From: Brachybacterium kimchii
Lineage (GTDB): Bacteria; Actinomycetota; Actinomycetes; Actinomycetales; Dermabacteraceae
DNA length: 64,000 nt
Direction: 5' to 3'
NCBI RefSeq assembly: GCF_023373525.1
Contig: NZ_CP097218.1
Span: 3,968,001 to 4,032,000, forward strand
Position 1 is the stretch's first letter. The number at the start of each line of letters is the position of its first letter. Shown here piece after piece: positions 7,970 to 16,472 of the stretch. The translations under genes and the position numbers were made by a program. Below the pieces are notes generated by a model that saw nothing but the letters and a program-made list of their open reading frames with translations, had not been told where the DNA came from and ran no database searches.

Positions 7970-9511
7970 TCAGCGCAGCGCGGCCGGGGCCGTCGACGGC
8001 TGCGAGGGATCCTCGCGGTTCACGGGGCCCTCGAACAGGAGGATCGACTCGTCGGCCCCCTTGCCGTTGGTCTCCGGCAGGAAGCGGTGCACGAACAGCA
8101 CGCCGAGCAGGCACAGCACCGCGAAGATGATCATCACCCAGCTGAGGCCCAGGCCGTCGCGCAGCGGCGGGAACGCCACGACCAGCACGAAGTTCGCGAG
8201 CCAGTTGACGGCGGCCGCGATCGCGGCGGCGCGACCGCGCACGGCGGTCGGGAAGATCTCGCCCTGCAGCAGCCAGCCGGTGCCGCCCACGCCGATCGCG
8301 AAGCTCGAGATGAACAGCGCGAAGGTGATCATGAGGACCACCAGCTGCGCGGTGCCCGTGAGGGTCGCGTTGCCGATCGCGCCGATCACGAGGAAGACGA
8401 TCATGAAGCCGAAGCCGCCGATGGAGAGCTTGCGCCGGCCCAGCTTGTCGATCCAGCGGAACGCGAAGTAGGTCGCCAGCACGTTGACGATCGCGAGCAC
8501 TCCCGCGGCCATCACGCCGGCGATCTCGGCGTCCACGGGGTTCCCGGCGTCGGTGCCGAAGTACGGGCCCAGCAGCTCGGGACCGTAGTAGAAGGCGACG
8601 TTGATGCCGGTGATCTGCTGGAAGACGAAGAAGACGCAGACCACGACCAGTGCGCGCCGCACGGCGGGCGTCCACAGGGTCGTGTTCGCCAGGCGGCGCA
8701 CGCGCTCCTGGACGGCGAGCGCCTCCGCGTGGACCTGCTCGGCGGTGGTCTGGATGTCGAGCTTGCGCATCGCCGTCAGCACGTCGGACTCACGCCCGCG
8801 CTCGAGCAGCCAGCGCGGGGACTCGGGCATCCGCGCGCGCAGCAGCAGCGAGAGGATCGCGGGGATGAAGCCGACGCCCAGCATGATCCGCCAGTCCACG
8901 GTGACCGCGGAGTCGGGGAACGCCTTGAGCAGCAGCACGGCGATGACGTACGCGCCGAGGATGCCGATCGTGATCATCCACTGCTGGATGACGGCGAGGG
9001 AGCCGCGGCGCTTCTTCGGGGCGAACTCGGCGATGTAGGCGGTCGCGATCGCGGAGTCCGCGCCGATCGCCAGCCCGATGATGATGCGGCCGATGATCAG
9101 GGTGGTCGCCTCCGGGGCCAGCGCCGAGATGATCGAGCCCAGCGCGAACAGCGCGGAGTCCACGAGCAGCAGGGACTTGCGGCCGAAGCGGTCGGTCAGC
9201 GGGCCCGCGAGCAGCGCGCCCACGAAGGAACCGAGGGAGGCGCCGGCGACGGTGATGCCCGTGCCCCAGGACCCCAGGTCGAAGGGGAGGAACACGAGCG
9301 CGGAGCCGATGTTCGAGGAGTCGAAGCCGAAGAGGAACCCGCCGATCGTCGCGAGCACCGCGAGGTACAGGTAGAGGCCCTTGACGTCCCGCGCGTCGAG
9401 TGCGGCCAGCACGCCGCCTCCGGGCGGCGCCCCGTCGGGGGTCGAGGCATGATCGGGGCGCCCTGTGGGATCCGGGACGGGGCCGCTTGCATTCTCCGGT
9501 GAATTCGACAC
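7970..9511 (-). CDS. Sugar porter family MFS transporter
   Basis: 513 aa with 12 predicted membrane helices. Sugar-porter signatures are present: FGFDSSNIGSALVFLP in helix 1, PLTDRFGRKSLLLVDS between helices 2 and 3, PESPRWLLERGRE before the central loop, QQITGINVAFYYGPELL in helix 7, and FLPETNGKG at the C-terminus. It is probably a proton-coupled monosaccharide or inositol importer. It starts with GTG at 9511 and has a ~35-residue Pro/Gly-rich cytoplasmic N-terminus. No catabolic gene is adjacent to tell the sugar. A possible hairpin just upstream separates it from the UvrA-like gene. Confidence 0.88.
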   Translation of the reverse strand: MSNSPENASGPVPDPTGRPDHASTPDGAPPGGGVLAALDARDVKGLYLYLAVLATIGGFLFGFDSSNIGSALVFLPFDLGSWGTGITVAGASLGSFVGALLAGPLTDRFGRKSLLLVDSALFALGSIISALAPEATTLIIGRIIIGLAIGADSAIATAYIAEFAPKKRRGSLAVIQQWMITIGILGAYVIAVLLLKAFPDSAVTVDWRIMLGVGFIPAILSLLLRARMPESPRWLLERGRESDVLTAMRKLDIQTTAEQVHAEALAVQERVRRLANTTLWTPAVRRALVVVCVFFVFQQITGINVAFYYGPELLGPYFGTDAGNPVDAEIAGVMAAGVLAIVNVLATYFAFRWIDKLGRRKLSIGGFGFMIVFLVIGAIGNATLTGTAQLVVLMITFALFISSFAIGVGGTGWLLQGEIFPTAVRGRAAAIAAAVNWLANFVLVVAFPPLRDGLGLSWVMIIFAVLCLLGVLFVHRFLPETNGKGADESILLFEGPVNREDPSQPSTAPAALR

Positions 9512-9524
9512 GGCCGGGACTGTA

Positions 9525-9558
9525 CTCCTCGACCGGCGCGCCCGTGGCGCCGGAGGAG
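9525..9558 (-). terminator. Possible hairpin between the UvrA-like gene and the sugar porter
   Basis: Arms CTCCTC/GAGGAG and CGGCGC/GCGCCG with a 3-nt bulge. It sits about 100 nt after the UvrA-like stop and 14 nt before the porter start, so it could end the former or lie in the latter's leader. Confidence 0.3.
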
Positions 9559-9656
9559 CCGACGGGGGCGAGATGTCCGGAATCCGGCGGTCCGCGCGGG
9601 TCCGCGAGGGCCCTTGCGCTCCCGCGGCGTGACGCGGCAGTCACCGGGGAGTCGCG

Positions 9657-12173
9657 TCAGCCGCGCGTGCCCGTTCCGTGCTCCAGGTGCGTGCGCAGGA
9701 AGCGACCTGTCGCGGTGCCGGGATCCTCGGCCAGCTCCTGAGGGGCGCCGGTCGCGACGATCCTGCCGCCGGCCGCTCCGCCGCCGGGCCCCATGTCGAT
9801 CACGTGATCGGCGTTGGCGATCATGTCGAGATCGTGCTCGATCACCACCACGGTCGCGCCGTTGCCCACCAGGCGGTCGAGCACGTGCAGCAGAGTGCGC
9901 ACGTCCAGGGGATGCAGGCCGACGCTGGGCTCGTCGAACACGAAGAGGGCGTCGGTCTGCCCGCGGTCGATGTGCGCCGAGAGCTTGAGACGCTGCGCCT
10001 CGCCGCCGGAGAGCGCCGGGGTGTCCTCGCCGAGCGTCAGGTACCCCAGACCCAGGTCGATGAGGGCCTGCAGGCGCCTGCGCACCGCGGGGATGTCGCC
10101 CACCGCCTCGATCGCCTCCCGGACCGTGAGGCCCATCAGGTGGGGGAGGGAGACCCCGTCGCGCGGATAGGACTCCGCCGCCGGCGCGTACCGTGTGCCC
10201 TCGCACTCCGGGCAGTCGATGTCGACGTCGGGCAGGAACTGCACGTCCAGGACCACGCGCCCGGTGCCCTCGCAGCGAGGGCAGCGCAGCGACCCCGTGT
10301 TGTACGAGAAGTCGCCCGCGCCCAGGCCCGCCTCCTTCGCTGCGGCGGTGCGCGCGAACGCGCGGCGCAGGTCGTCCAGGACCCCGCTGTAGGTGGCGAC
10401 GGTCGAGCGGATGTTCACGCCGATCGGGGTCGCGTCGATCTGGTGGACGCGGCGGATCCCGGCGGCATCCAGCGTGCGCACGTGGCCGGGGAGGCCGGCC
10501 CCGCTCGTCGTCGCCGCCCGCAGCGCGGGGACCAGGGATTCGAGCACCATCGTGGTCTTGCCCGAGCCCGAGACCCCGGTGACCGCGGTGAGCCGGCCGA
10601 GCGGGATGCGCACCGACAGCGGCTGCACCGTGTGCAGGGCGCTCGTGGTCATGGCGATGGTCCCCCGGGCGAACGTCTCCGCAGGGGACGCCTGCTCGCG
10701 GATCACCACGTCGGCGCTGCCGTCGAGGAAGCCGGCGAGGCGGGAGGCCCCCGAGCCGATCACCTGCCGGATGCTCCCGCTCGCGGTGATCTCGCCGCCC
10801 TCGCGACCGGATCCCGGTCCGATCTCGATCAGGTGGTCCGCCTCGCGCAGCACCTGCACGTCGTGGTCGACGAGGAGCACGGAGTTGCCGTCCGCCAGGA
10901 GGTCCCCGATCAGCGCGAGCAGTCCGTCGATGTTCGAGGGGTGCAGGCCGATGCTGGGCTCGTCGAGCACGTAGAGCACGCCCGTGGTGCGGTTGCGCAC
11001 CGCCCGCGCGAGCTGGACCCGTTGGCGCTCGCCCGTGGAGAGCGAGGAGCCCGCGCGGTCCAGCGAGAGGTAGCCGAGGCCCAGCTGCACGAGCCGGTCG
11101 GCCATGCCCGTGAGCTGGGAGACGAGCTCGCGGGCCATCGGGTGCATGTCGGAGGGCAGCGGGTCGATCACGGTCGGGGCCCAGGCCAGGAGGCCGTCCA
11201 GGGTGAGGGCGGTGGCGTCGGCGAGGCCGAGCTCGCCGATGCGGGGAGCTCGCGCGGCGGGGGACAGGCGCGTCCCCTCGCAGTCGGGGCACACGGTCTC
11301 CACGAGGAAGCGGCTCACGCGGGCCAGGCGCTTCTCCGTGTCGGCGCGGCGCAGCTCCTCGGTGACGGTGAGGCGGGCGTTGCGGAACGTGAAGTCGAGG
11401 TCGTGCACGCCCTTCTTCGACGTCACCGTGATGTGCTTCTTCTCCTCGGGGCCGTCCAGCACGATCTCGCGCTCGCCCTCGGTGAGATCCCGGAAGGGCA
11501 CGTCCGTGCGCACCCCGAACTCGCGGGCGATGTCGGGCTGGACGTTGAAGCCGAACATCTGCCAGGGGGCGACGGCCCCTTCGTCGAGGGTCTTCGACGG
11601 GTCGGGCACGAGCGCCGCGTCGTCGACCTCGCGGACCGTGCCGATGCCCTCGCAGCGCGGGCACGCGCCCTCGGAGTTGAAGGCGAGCGACTCCGCGCCC
11701 GGGGCGTGCACCTCGGCGCCGCAGACGGGGCAGGAGAACGGGACCTCGGCGGCGACGTCGATCGTCGGCGGGACCCGGTGGCCGTTCGGGCACAGGTGCG
11801 AGGCCAGGCGCGAGAACATCAGCCGCAGCACGTTCAGCAGCTCGGTGGAGGTCCCGAAGGTCGAGCGCACTCCGGGCACCGCCGGCCGCTGGCGCAGGGC
11901 GAGCGCCGCGGGCACGTGGGTCACGGAGTCGACCGCGGCGCGCGGGGCCTGGGCCATGCGCCGACGGGTGTAGGTCGAGAGCGCTTCGACGTACCGGCGC
12001 GACCCCTCCGCGTAGAGCACGCCGAGGGCGAGGGAGGACTTGCCGGAGCCCGAGACCCCGGCGATCGCGACCAGTGAGTCCAGCGGCACGTCGACGTCGA
12101 CGTCCCGGAGGTTGTGCACGCGCGCGCCGCGCACCTCGATGTTGCTGGGGCGGGGGATCCGGTGAGGGCTCAC
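9657..12173 (-). CDS. UvrA-like excinuclease ABC subunit (short paralogue)
   Basis: 838 aa, about 110 residues shorter than standard UvrA. It has two ABC modules. The first has Walker A GVSGSGKSSLALGVLYAEG with YVEALSTYTRR, the second GVSGSGKTTMVLESLVPAL. Signatures are SLSTGERQRVQLA and LSGGEAQRLKLS. Zinc-binding CxxC pairs are at CPVCG/CPRCEG and CPRCEG/CPECEG. The shortening falls in the region of the UvrB-binding and insertion domains. This resembles the UvrA2/drug-resistance subgroup found in many actinobacteria rather than the housekeeping uvrA. A role in DNA damage or DNA-binding drug tolerance is inferred. The start is GTG at 12173, and the gene is not next to uvrB or uvrC. Confidence 0.85.
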   Translation of the reverse strand: MSPHRIPRPSNIEVRGARVHNLRDVDVDVPLDSLVAIAGVSGSGKSSLALGVLYAEGSRRYVEALSTYTRRRMAQAPRAAVDSVTHVPAALALRQRPAVPGVRSTFGTSTELLNVLRLMFSRLASHLCPNGHRVPPTIDVAAEVPFSCPVCGAEVHAPGAESLAFNSEGACPRCEGIGTVREVDDAALVPDPSKTLDEGAVAPWQMFGFNVQPDIAREFGVRTDVPFRDLTEGEREIVLDGPEEKKHITVTSKKGVHDLDFTFRNARLTVTEELRRADTEKRLARVSRFLVETVCPDCEGTRLSPAARAPRIGELGLADATALTLDGLLAWAPTVIDPLPSDMHPMARELVSQLTGMADRLVQLGLGYLSLDRAGSSLSTGERQRVQLARAVRNRTTGVLYVLDEPSIGLHPSNIDGLLALIGDLLADGNSVLLVDHDVQVLREADHLIEIGPGSGREGGEITASGSIRQVIGSGASRLAGFLDGSADVVIREQASPAETFARGTIAMTTSALHTVQPLSVRIPLGRLTAVTGVSGSGKTTMVLESLVPALRAATTSGAGLPGHVRTLDAAGIRRVHQIDATPIGVNIRSTVATYSGVLDDLRRAFARTAAAKEAGLGAGDFSYNTGSLRCPRCEGTGRVVLDVQFLPDVDIDCPECEGTRYAPAAESYPRDGVSLPHLMGLTVREAIEAVGDIPAVRRRLQALIDLGLGYLTLGEDTPALSGGEAQRLKLSAHIDRGQTDALFVFDEPSVGLHPLDVRTLLHVLDRLVGNGATVVVIEHDLDMIANADHVIDMGPGGGAAGGRIVATGAPQELAEDPGTATGRFLRTHLEHGTGTRG

Positions 12174-12288
12174 CGGATCACGCTATCGGCCTCGCCGCCG
12201 GCGCGGACGAGGTCAGCAGGACCCGTCGGCCCCCGGCTGCGCCCTCGCGCCCTCGCGCCCTCGCGCTGCCGCCTTACCCTCTCCCGCC

Positions 12289-13830
12289 TCACCCTCTCGC
12301 GTCCTGGGTGCGGCGCACGTAGGTGCTCCTGGTGCCGAAGATGGTGAGCGGCCGGATGTCGTGCCCGTCGCCGCCGGGACGGATCGCGTTCCGGACGAGC
12401 GAGACCAGGTAGCCCACGACCACGGTGCCCACGAAGGCGAAGCACGCGACCATGAACGGGGTCGAGCCCGAGTCCTGGACGATCCAGGCGGCGATCGAGC
12501 CGACGACCAGTCCCGCGATGACGCCCACGGCGTTCGCGCGCCGGGTGAAGATGCCCAGGGCGAAGACCGCGGCGATCGGGGTGCCGAACAGCCCCAGGAT
12601 CGAGAGGAACAGGTTCCAGGTCTCCGCCTGATCGGTGCTCGCGAGGTAGAGCGCCGCGCCCGTGCCGATGATCCCGGCGACGATGATGATGGCGCGGGCG
12701 AGGCCGACGGACGACCTCCTCGCACCGCGGCGCACCAGGAAGCGGTCCCACACGTCGACCGTGAGGCAGGCCGAGATCGAGTTGAGCGAGGAGGACAGCG
12801 TGGACTGGGCCGCCGCGAAGATCGCCGCGAGCACCACGCCCGAGACGCCGGCGGGCAGCACGTGCACCACGAAGTAGGGGACGATCGCGGAGGTGTTCAC
12901 CGAGTCCGGCAGCGGGCTCGTGTGCTTGAAGTAGCTGTACAGCAGGGTGCCCATGCCGTAGAACAGCGGGATCGTGACGAGCGAGAGCACGCCGTTGGTC
13001 AGCAGCGAACGGGCCGTCTCCCGGCTGCTCGCAGTGGTCTGGTACCGCTGGACCACGTCCTGGCTGCCCGTGTACTGGTAGAGGTTCGTGAACACCGAGC
13101 CGATGAAGATGATCGGGATCGAGGCGCCGAGCATCCCGCCCAGGTCCCAGTCCTTGCCGGAGATCAGCTTGTCGTCCGCGACGGCGTCGCTCGCCACGGT
13201 CCCGAGGCCGCCGTCGATCGAGAACAGGCCGCAGCCGATGATCACGACGGCGCCCAGCAGCAGGATGATCCCCTGGATGACGTCGGCCCAGATCACGCCC
13301 TCGATGCCGCCCAGGAACGTGTAGATGATCGAGAGCATGCCGACGAGGGCCGCCACCAGCACCGGGTTGATCTCGGTGACCGAGGAGATCGCGAGCGTGG
13401 GCAGGTAGATGACGACCGCGATCCGGCCGATGTGGAAGAGCACGAACATCAGCGAGCCGATCAGGCGCATCGCCGGGCTGAAGCGCTCCTCGAGGTAGTC
13501 GTACGCCGTGACCACGTTGAGCTTGCGGAAGAACGGGATGTAGAACCAGATCAGGACCGGCACGATCGCGAAGATCGCGAGGTTGCCGGCGGCGTACGAC
13601 CAGTCGCTGAGGTACGCCTGCTCGGGCGTGGACATGTAGGTGATCGCCGAGAGCGTGGTCGCGTAGATGCTGAAGCCCGCCGCCCACGCCGGGATCCGCC
13701 CCTGGGCGCGGAAGTAGGAGTCGGTGCTCTTCGAGGCGCGGCGCGTGAAGTACACGCCCACGCCCAGCATCGCGAGCAGATAGATGATGATGACCGCCCA
13801 GTTCAGGGCGCCCAGTCCGGTGGTCTCCAC
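12289..13830 (-). CDS. Sodium:solute symporter (SSS family)
   Basis: 513 aa with about 13 membrane helices. Helix 1 is followed by RRASKSTDSYFRAQGRIP. The SSS fingerprint includes AAGFSIYATTLSAITYMSTP and FIPFFRK-like loops (WFYIPFFRKLNVVTAYDYLE), and AAIFAAAQSTLSSSLNSIS holds the helix-8 Ser pair that binds Na+ in this family. Solutes in this branch include sialic acid, monocarboxylates and sugars. The start is GTG at 13830, preceded by GGAGGG. A perfect 16-bp palindrome lies 78 bp upstream and probably controls it. The 115-nt gap down to the UvrA-like gene includes three tandem GCCCTCGC copies. Confidence 0.88.
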   Translation of the reverse strand: METTGLGALNWAVIIIYLLAMLGVGVYFTRRASKSTDSYFRAQGRIPAWAAGFSIYATTLSAITYMSTPEQAYLSDWSYAAGNLAIFAIVPVLIWFYIPFFRKLNVVTAYDYLEERFSPAMRLIGSLMFVLFHIGRIAVVIYLPTLAISSVTEINPVLVAALVGMLSIIYTFLGGIEGVIWADVIQGIILLLGAVVIIGCGLFSIDGGLGTVASDAVADDKLISGKDWDLGGMLGASIPIIFIGSVFTNLYQYTGSQDVVQRYQTTASSRETARSLLTNGVLSLVTIPLFYGMGTLLYSYFKHTSPLPDSVNTSAIVPYFVVHVLPAGVSGVVLAAIFAAAQSTLSSSLNSISACLTVDVWDRFLVRRGARRSSVGLARAIIIVAGIIGTGAALYLASTDQAETWNLFLSILGLFGTPIAAVFALGIFTRRANAVGVIAGLVVGSIAAWIVQDSGSTPFMVACFAFVGTVVVGYLVSLVRNAIRPGGDGHDIRPLTIFGTRSTYVRRTQDARG

Positions 13831-13907
13831 GGAATCCCTCCAGGGTCTCGGGCCCCGTGCCGGACGGGGCGATCGACGCTGATCGTGCGCGGCGGGACCA
13901 CCCCTGT

Positions 13908-13923
13908 CATCAGACGTCTGATG
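13908..13923. promoter_or_regulatory. Perfect 16-bp palindrome, probable operator
   Basis: CATCAGACGTCTGATG is fully self-complementary. It lies 78 bp upstream of the SSS symporter start and about 170 bp upstream of the divergent M50 gene. Its form fits a GntR-family dimer site. The binding protein is not identified. Confidence 0.6.
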
Positions 13924-14096
13924 TCCTGCCGCGCCGGTGACGATAGCGTGCCGACGGCGTGGGCGCGAGAGCTGTCCGGCGGGGGTGACCCGTCTCTCGT
14001 CGGCCAGTCTGCCGCAGGGCCCGTCGGCCCGCCGCGGTGTCGCGACACCGGTCGGCGCGCCGTCCGCGCCTCGGCCCGGTCCCAGCTGCGCCTGGG

Positions 14097-14831
14097 ATGC
14101 TGGCGGGCGTGGACATCGGCACCGCTCTCTCCGAGGCCCTCTCCGGGGCGTGGCAGCGCAGCCTGCCCGCGACCCCGCCCGAGCAGGGCTGGTGGTCGCT
14201 CGCGGCGATCGCCGTGGCCCTCGCGGCCGTCGCGGTCCCGACCGTCTGGCGCTTCGCGCGCCTCGCGGTGACGGTCGTGCACGAGCTCGGGCACGCGGGC
14301 GTCGGCATCCTCGTGGGCAGGCGCTTCACCGGCTTCGTGGTCAGCGGGGACATGTCCGGCCACGCGGTGACCGTGGGGCGGCCGACGGGACCGGGCCGCG
14401 TGCTCTCCGCCTGGGCCGGGTACCCGATGCCCGCCCTGGTGGGGGCGCTGCTCATCCAGATCGCCTTCGGCGGCTGGGCGCGCACGGCGCTCGCCGTCGC
14501 GCTCGTGATGCTCGTCGTGTCGCTGGTGTTCTCCCGCTCGCTGCACACGGTCGTGACGGTCCTGGTGAGCGCCCTGATCGTGGGTGCCGTGTGGTGGTGG
14601 GGAGGGGCGCTCGGACCGGGCGCTCTCGTCCTGGCCCTCGGCGTGCTGCTCCTGCTCGGCGCCTGGCGGCACCTCGGGACCGTGATGACCGGTGGTCGTC
14701 GCCAGGACGATCCCCAGCAGCTCGCCCAGCTCACGGGCGTGCCCGCAGGGGCGTGGAACGCCGGCTACGTGCTGGTCCTCGCGCTGTGCTCATGGTGGGC
14801 CGGGGCGGTGCTGCTGCGCGCGCTGGGGTGA
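14097..14831 (+). CDS. Membrane metallopeptidase of the M50 group
   Basis: 244 aa, almost wholly hydrophobic, with about six membrane segments. The zinc motif HELGH (62-66) sits at the end of the second segment in VVHELGHAGVGILVGRRF, the layout of bacterial M50B-like proteins. A Gly/Thr-rich beta region follows (GFVVSGDMSGHAVTVG). Site-2 proteases cut membrane-bound proteins, but in this short group proteolysis is often unproven. Possible starts are ATG 14097 and GTG 14109. I chose the ATG because it follows CTGGG and keeps a short N-tail. It is a single gene facing away from the SSS symporter. Confidence 0.75.
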   Translation: MLAGVDIGTALSEALSGAWQRSLPATPPEQGWWSLAAIAVALAAVAVPTVWRFARLAVTVVHELGHAGVGILVGRRFTGFVVSGDMSGHAVTVGRPTGPGRVLSAWAGYPMPALVGALLIQIAFGGWARTALAVALVMLVVSLVFSRSLHTVVTVLVSALIVGAVWWWGGALGPGALVLALGVLLLLGAWRHLGTVMTGGRRQDDPQQLAQLTGVPAGAWNAGYVLVLALCSWWAGAVLLRALG

Positions 14832-14948
14832 TGCGTCGGCCCGACGGTCGCTCGGCACGGCGGCCGCTCGGCGCGGCGGCCCTCGGCCCGTCGGACCGCC
14901 CTCGACGCCCTGGCACGAGGGGCGGATGATGGCACCGAGGTGACTTCG

Positions 14949-16472
14949 ATGGATCTGCACGCCTGGCTCTCGCTGCTCGACGCCCGCGAGTACACGATCG
15001 CCCGCGAGGTGATCATGCGCGGCGTCGCCCTCGTGTTCGTGATCGCCTTCGCCTCCACCTGGAGGCAGTTCCCGGCGCTGCTGGGGGAGCGCGGCCTGCT
15101 GCCCGCCCCGCGGTACCTCGCCCGGCTCGAGCAGCGCGGCATCCGCGGGGGCCCCACGCTCTTCCGCTTCTCGCGCACCCCCTACAGCGATCGCCTGCTG
15201 CGGATCATGTGCGCGATCGGAATGCTCCTCGGCGCGGCGTGCGTGCTCGGTCTCCCGCAGCTCGGCCCCGCCTGGACCACGATCCCCGTCTTCCTCGTGA
15301 TGTGGGGGCTCTATCTGTCCATCCACTCCGTGGGCCAGGTCTTCTACGGCTTCGGCTGGGAGTCGATGCTGCTGGAGTGCGGCGCGGTCGTCGGCTTCCT
15401 CGGGTCCGACGCGGTCGCCCCGCCCCTGCTGATCCTGCTGTTCCTGCGCTGGATGCTGCTGCGCCTCGAGTTCGGCGCCGGGATGATCAAGATGCGCGGC
15501 GATCCCGCCTGGCGCGACCTCACCGCGATGGACTTCCACCACCTCACCCAGCCCATGCCGGGCCCGCTGAGCCGACGGGCGCACCTCATGCCCCGCTGGT
15601 GGCACCGGCTCGAGACCCTGGGCAGCCACGTGGTGCAGCTGGGCGCGATCTGGCTGATCCTGCTCCCGCAGCCGCTCGCCTCGATCGGTGCGAGCCTGGT
15701 GATCCTCACCCAGCTCTTCCTCATGCTCACCGGGAACTTCGCCTGGCTGAACCTGCTCACGATCCTCGTCGCCTTCAGCGCGATCAGCGATCCGTTCCTG
15801 CGCTGGATCACGGGCGGCCCCTGGCCCGGATGGGGCCTGCCCCACGGCCCCGGGGAGGGGAGCGGAGCCTCCGACGGCGGCGTCCTCGCCTCCTCGCCCC
15901 TGTGGTGGCACGTGCTGGTGCTCGCGGTCTTCGCGGGGCTCGTCGCCCTCAGTGGGAAGCCGCTGAAGAACCTCTTCTCCTCGCACCAGCTCATGAACGC
16001 GAGCTTCAACAGGTGGCACCTCGTGAACGCCTACGGTGCCTTCGGGTCGATGACGACGCGGCGCCACGAGGTCGAGATCGAGGGGACCCTCGCCGAGGAC
16101 CCCGATGCCGCGGGCGAGGAGGAGTGGCACCCCTACCTCTTCCCCGGCAAACCGGGCCCCCTCGCACGGCGCTCCCGACAGTTCGCGCCCTACCACCTGC
16201 GACTGGACTGGCTGATGTGGTTCCTCGCCCTGCGACCCGGCGCCGACCCCTGGTTCGTCGCGCTGCTGACGAAGCTGCTCGAGGGGGATCCGCAGATCCG
16301 ACGCCTGCTGCGCGCGGATCCCTTCGACGGGACCGCGCCCACGGGACTGCGGGTGCGGCTGTTCGACTACCGCTACGCGAGCCGCGCGGAGCGCCGCGCG
16401 AGCGGCGACTGGTGGGTCCGCACGGACCTCGGGGTCATCGCCCGGCAGGGTCGAGGCGACCGGCGCGGATGA
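14949..16472 (+). CDS. Lipase maturation factor (LMF1)-like membrane protein
   Basis: About 507 aa with several membrane helices in the first ~300 residues. There is a conserved central block (GFGWESMLLECGAVVGFLG, then LLRLEFGAGMIKMRGDPAWR and MDFHHLTQPMPGPLS). This matches the LMF family, whose vertebrate member helps fold dimeric lipases in the ER. The C-terminal half carries EWHPYLFPGKPG and FAPYHLRLDWLMWFLAL, also family marks. Bacterial members have no settled role. ATG 14949 has GAGG nine bases upstream; GTG 14940 is the alternative. The 3' end overlaps the convergent exchanger gene by 38 bp. Confidence 0.8.
   Translation: MDLHAWLSLLDAREYTIAREVIMRGVALVFVIAFASTWRQFPALLGERGLLPAPRYLARLEQRGIRGGPTLFRFSRTPYSDRLLRIMCAIGMLLGAACVLGLPQLGPAWTTIPVFLVMWGLYLSIHSVGQVFYGFGWESMLLECGAVVGFLGSDAVAPPLLILLFLRWMLLRLEFGAGMIKMRGDPAWRDLTAMDFHHLTQPMPGPLSRRAHLMPRWWHRLETLGSHVVQLGAIWLILLPQPLASIGASLVILTQLFLMLTGNFAWLNLLTILVAFSAISDPFLRWITGGPWPGWGLPHGPGEGSGASDGGVLASSPLWWHVLVLAVFAGLVALSGKPLKNLFSSHQLMNASFNRWHLVNAYGAFGSMTTRRHEVEIEGTLAEDPDAAGEEEWHPYLFPGKPGPLARRSRQFAPYHLRLDWLMWFLALRPGADPWFVALLTKLLEGDPQIRRLLRADPFDGTAPTGLRVRLFDYRYASRAERRASGDWWVRTDLGVIARQGRGDRRG

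Noticed and set aside
9678..12077. 799-codon plus-strand frame opposite the UvrA-like gene
   Set aside because: The opposite strand has two complete ABC modules and zinc motifs. This frame has none.
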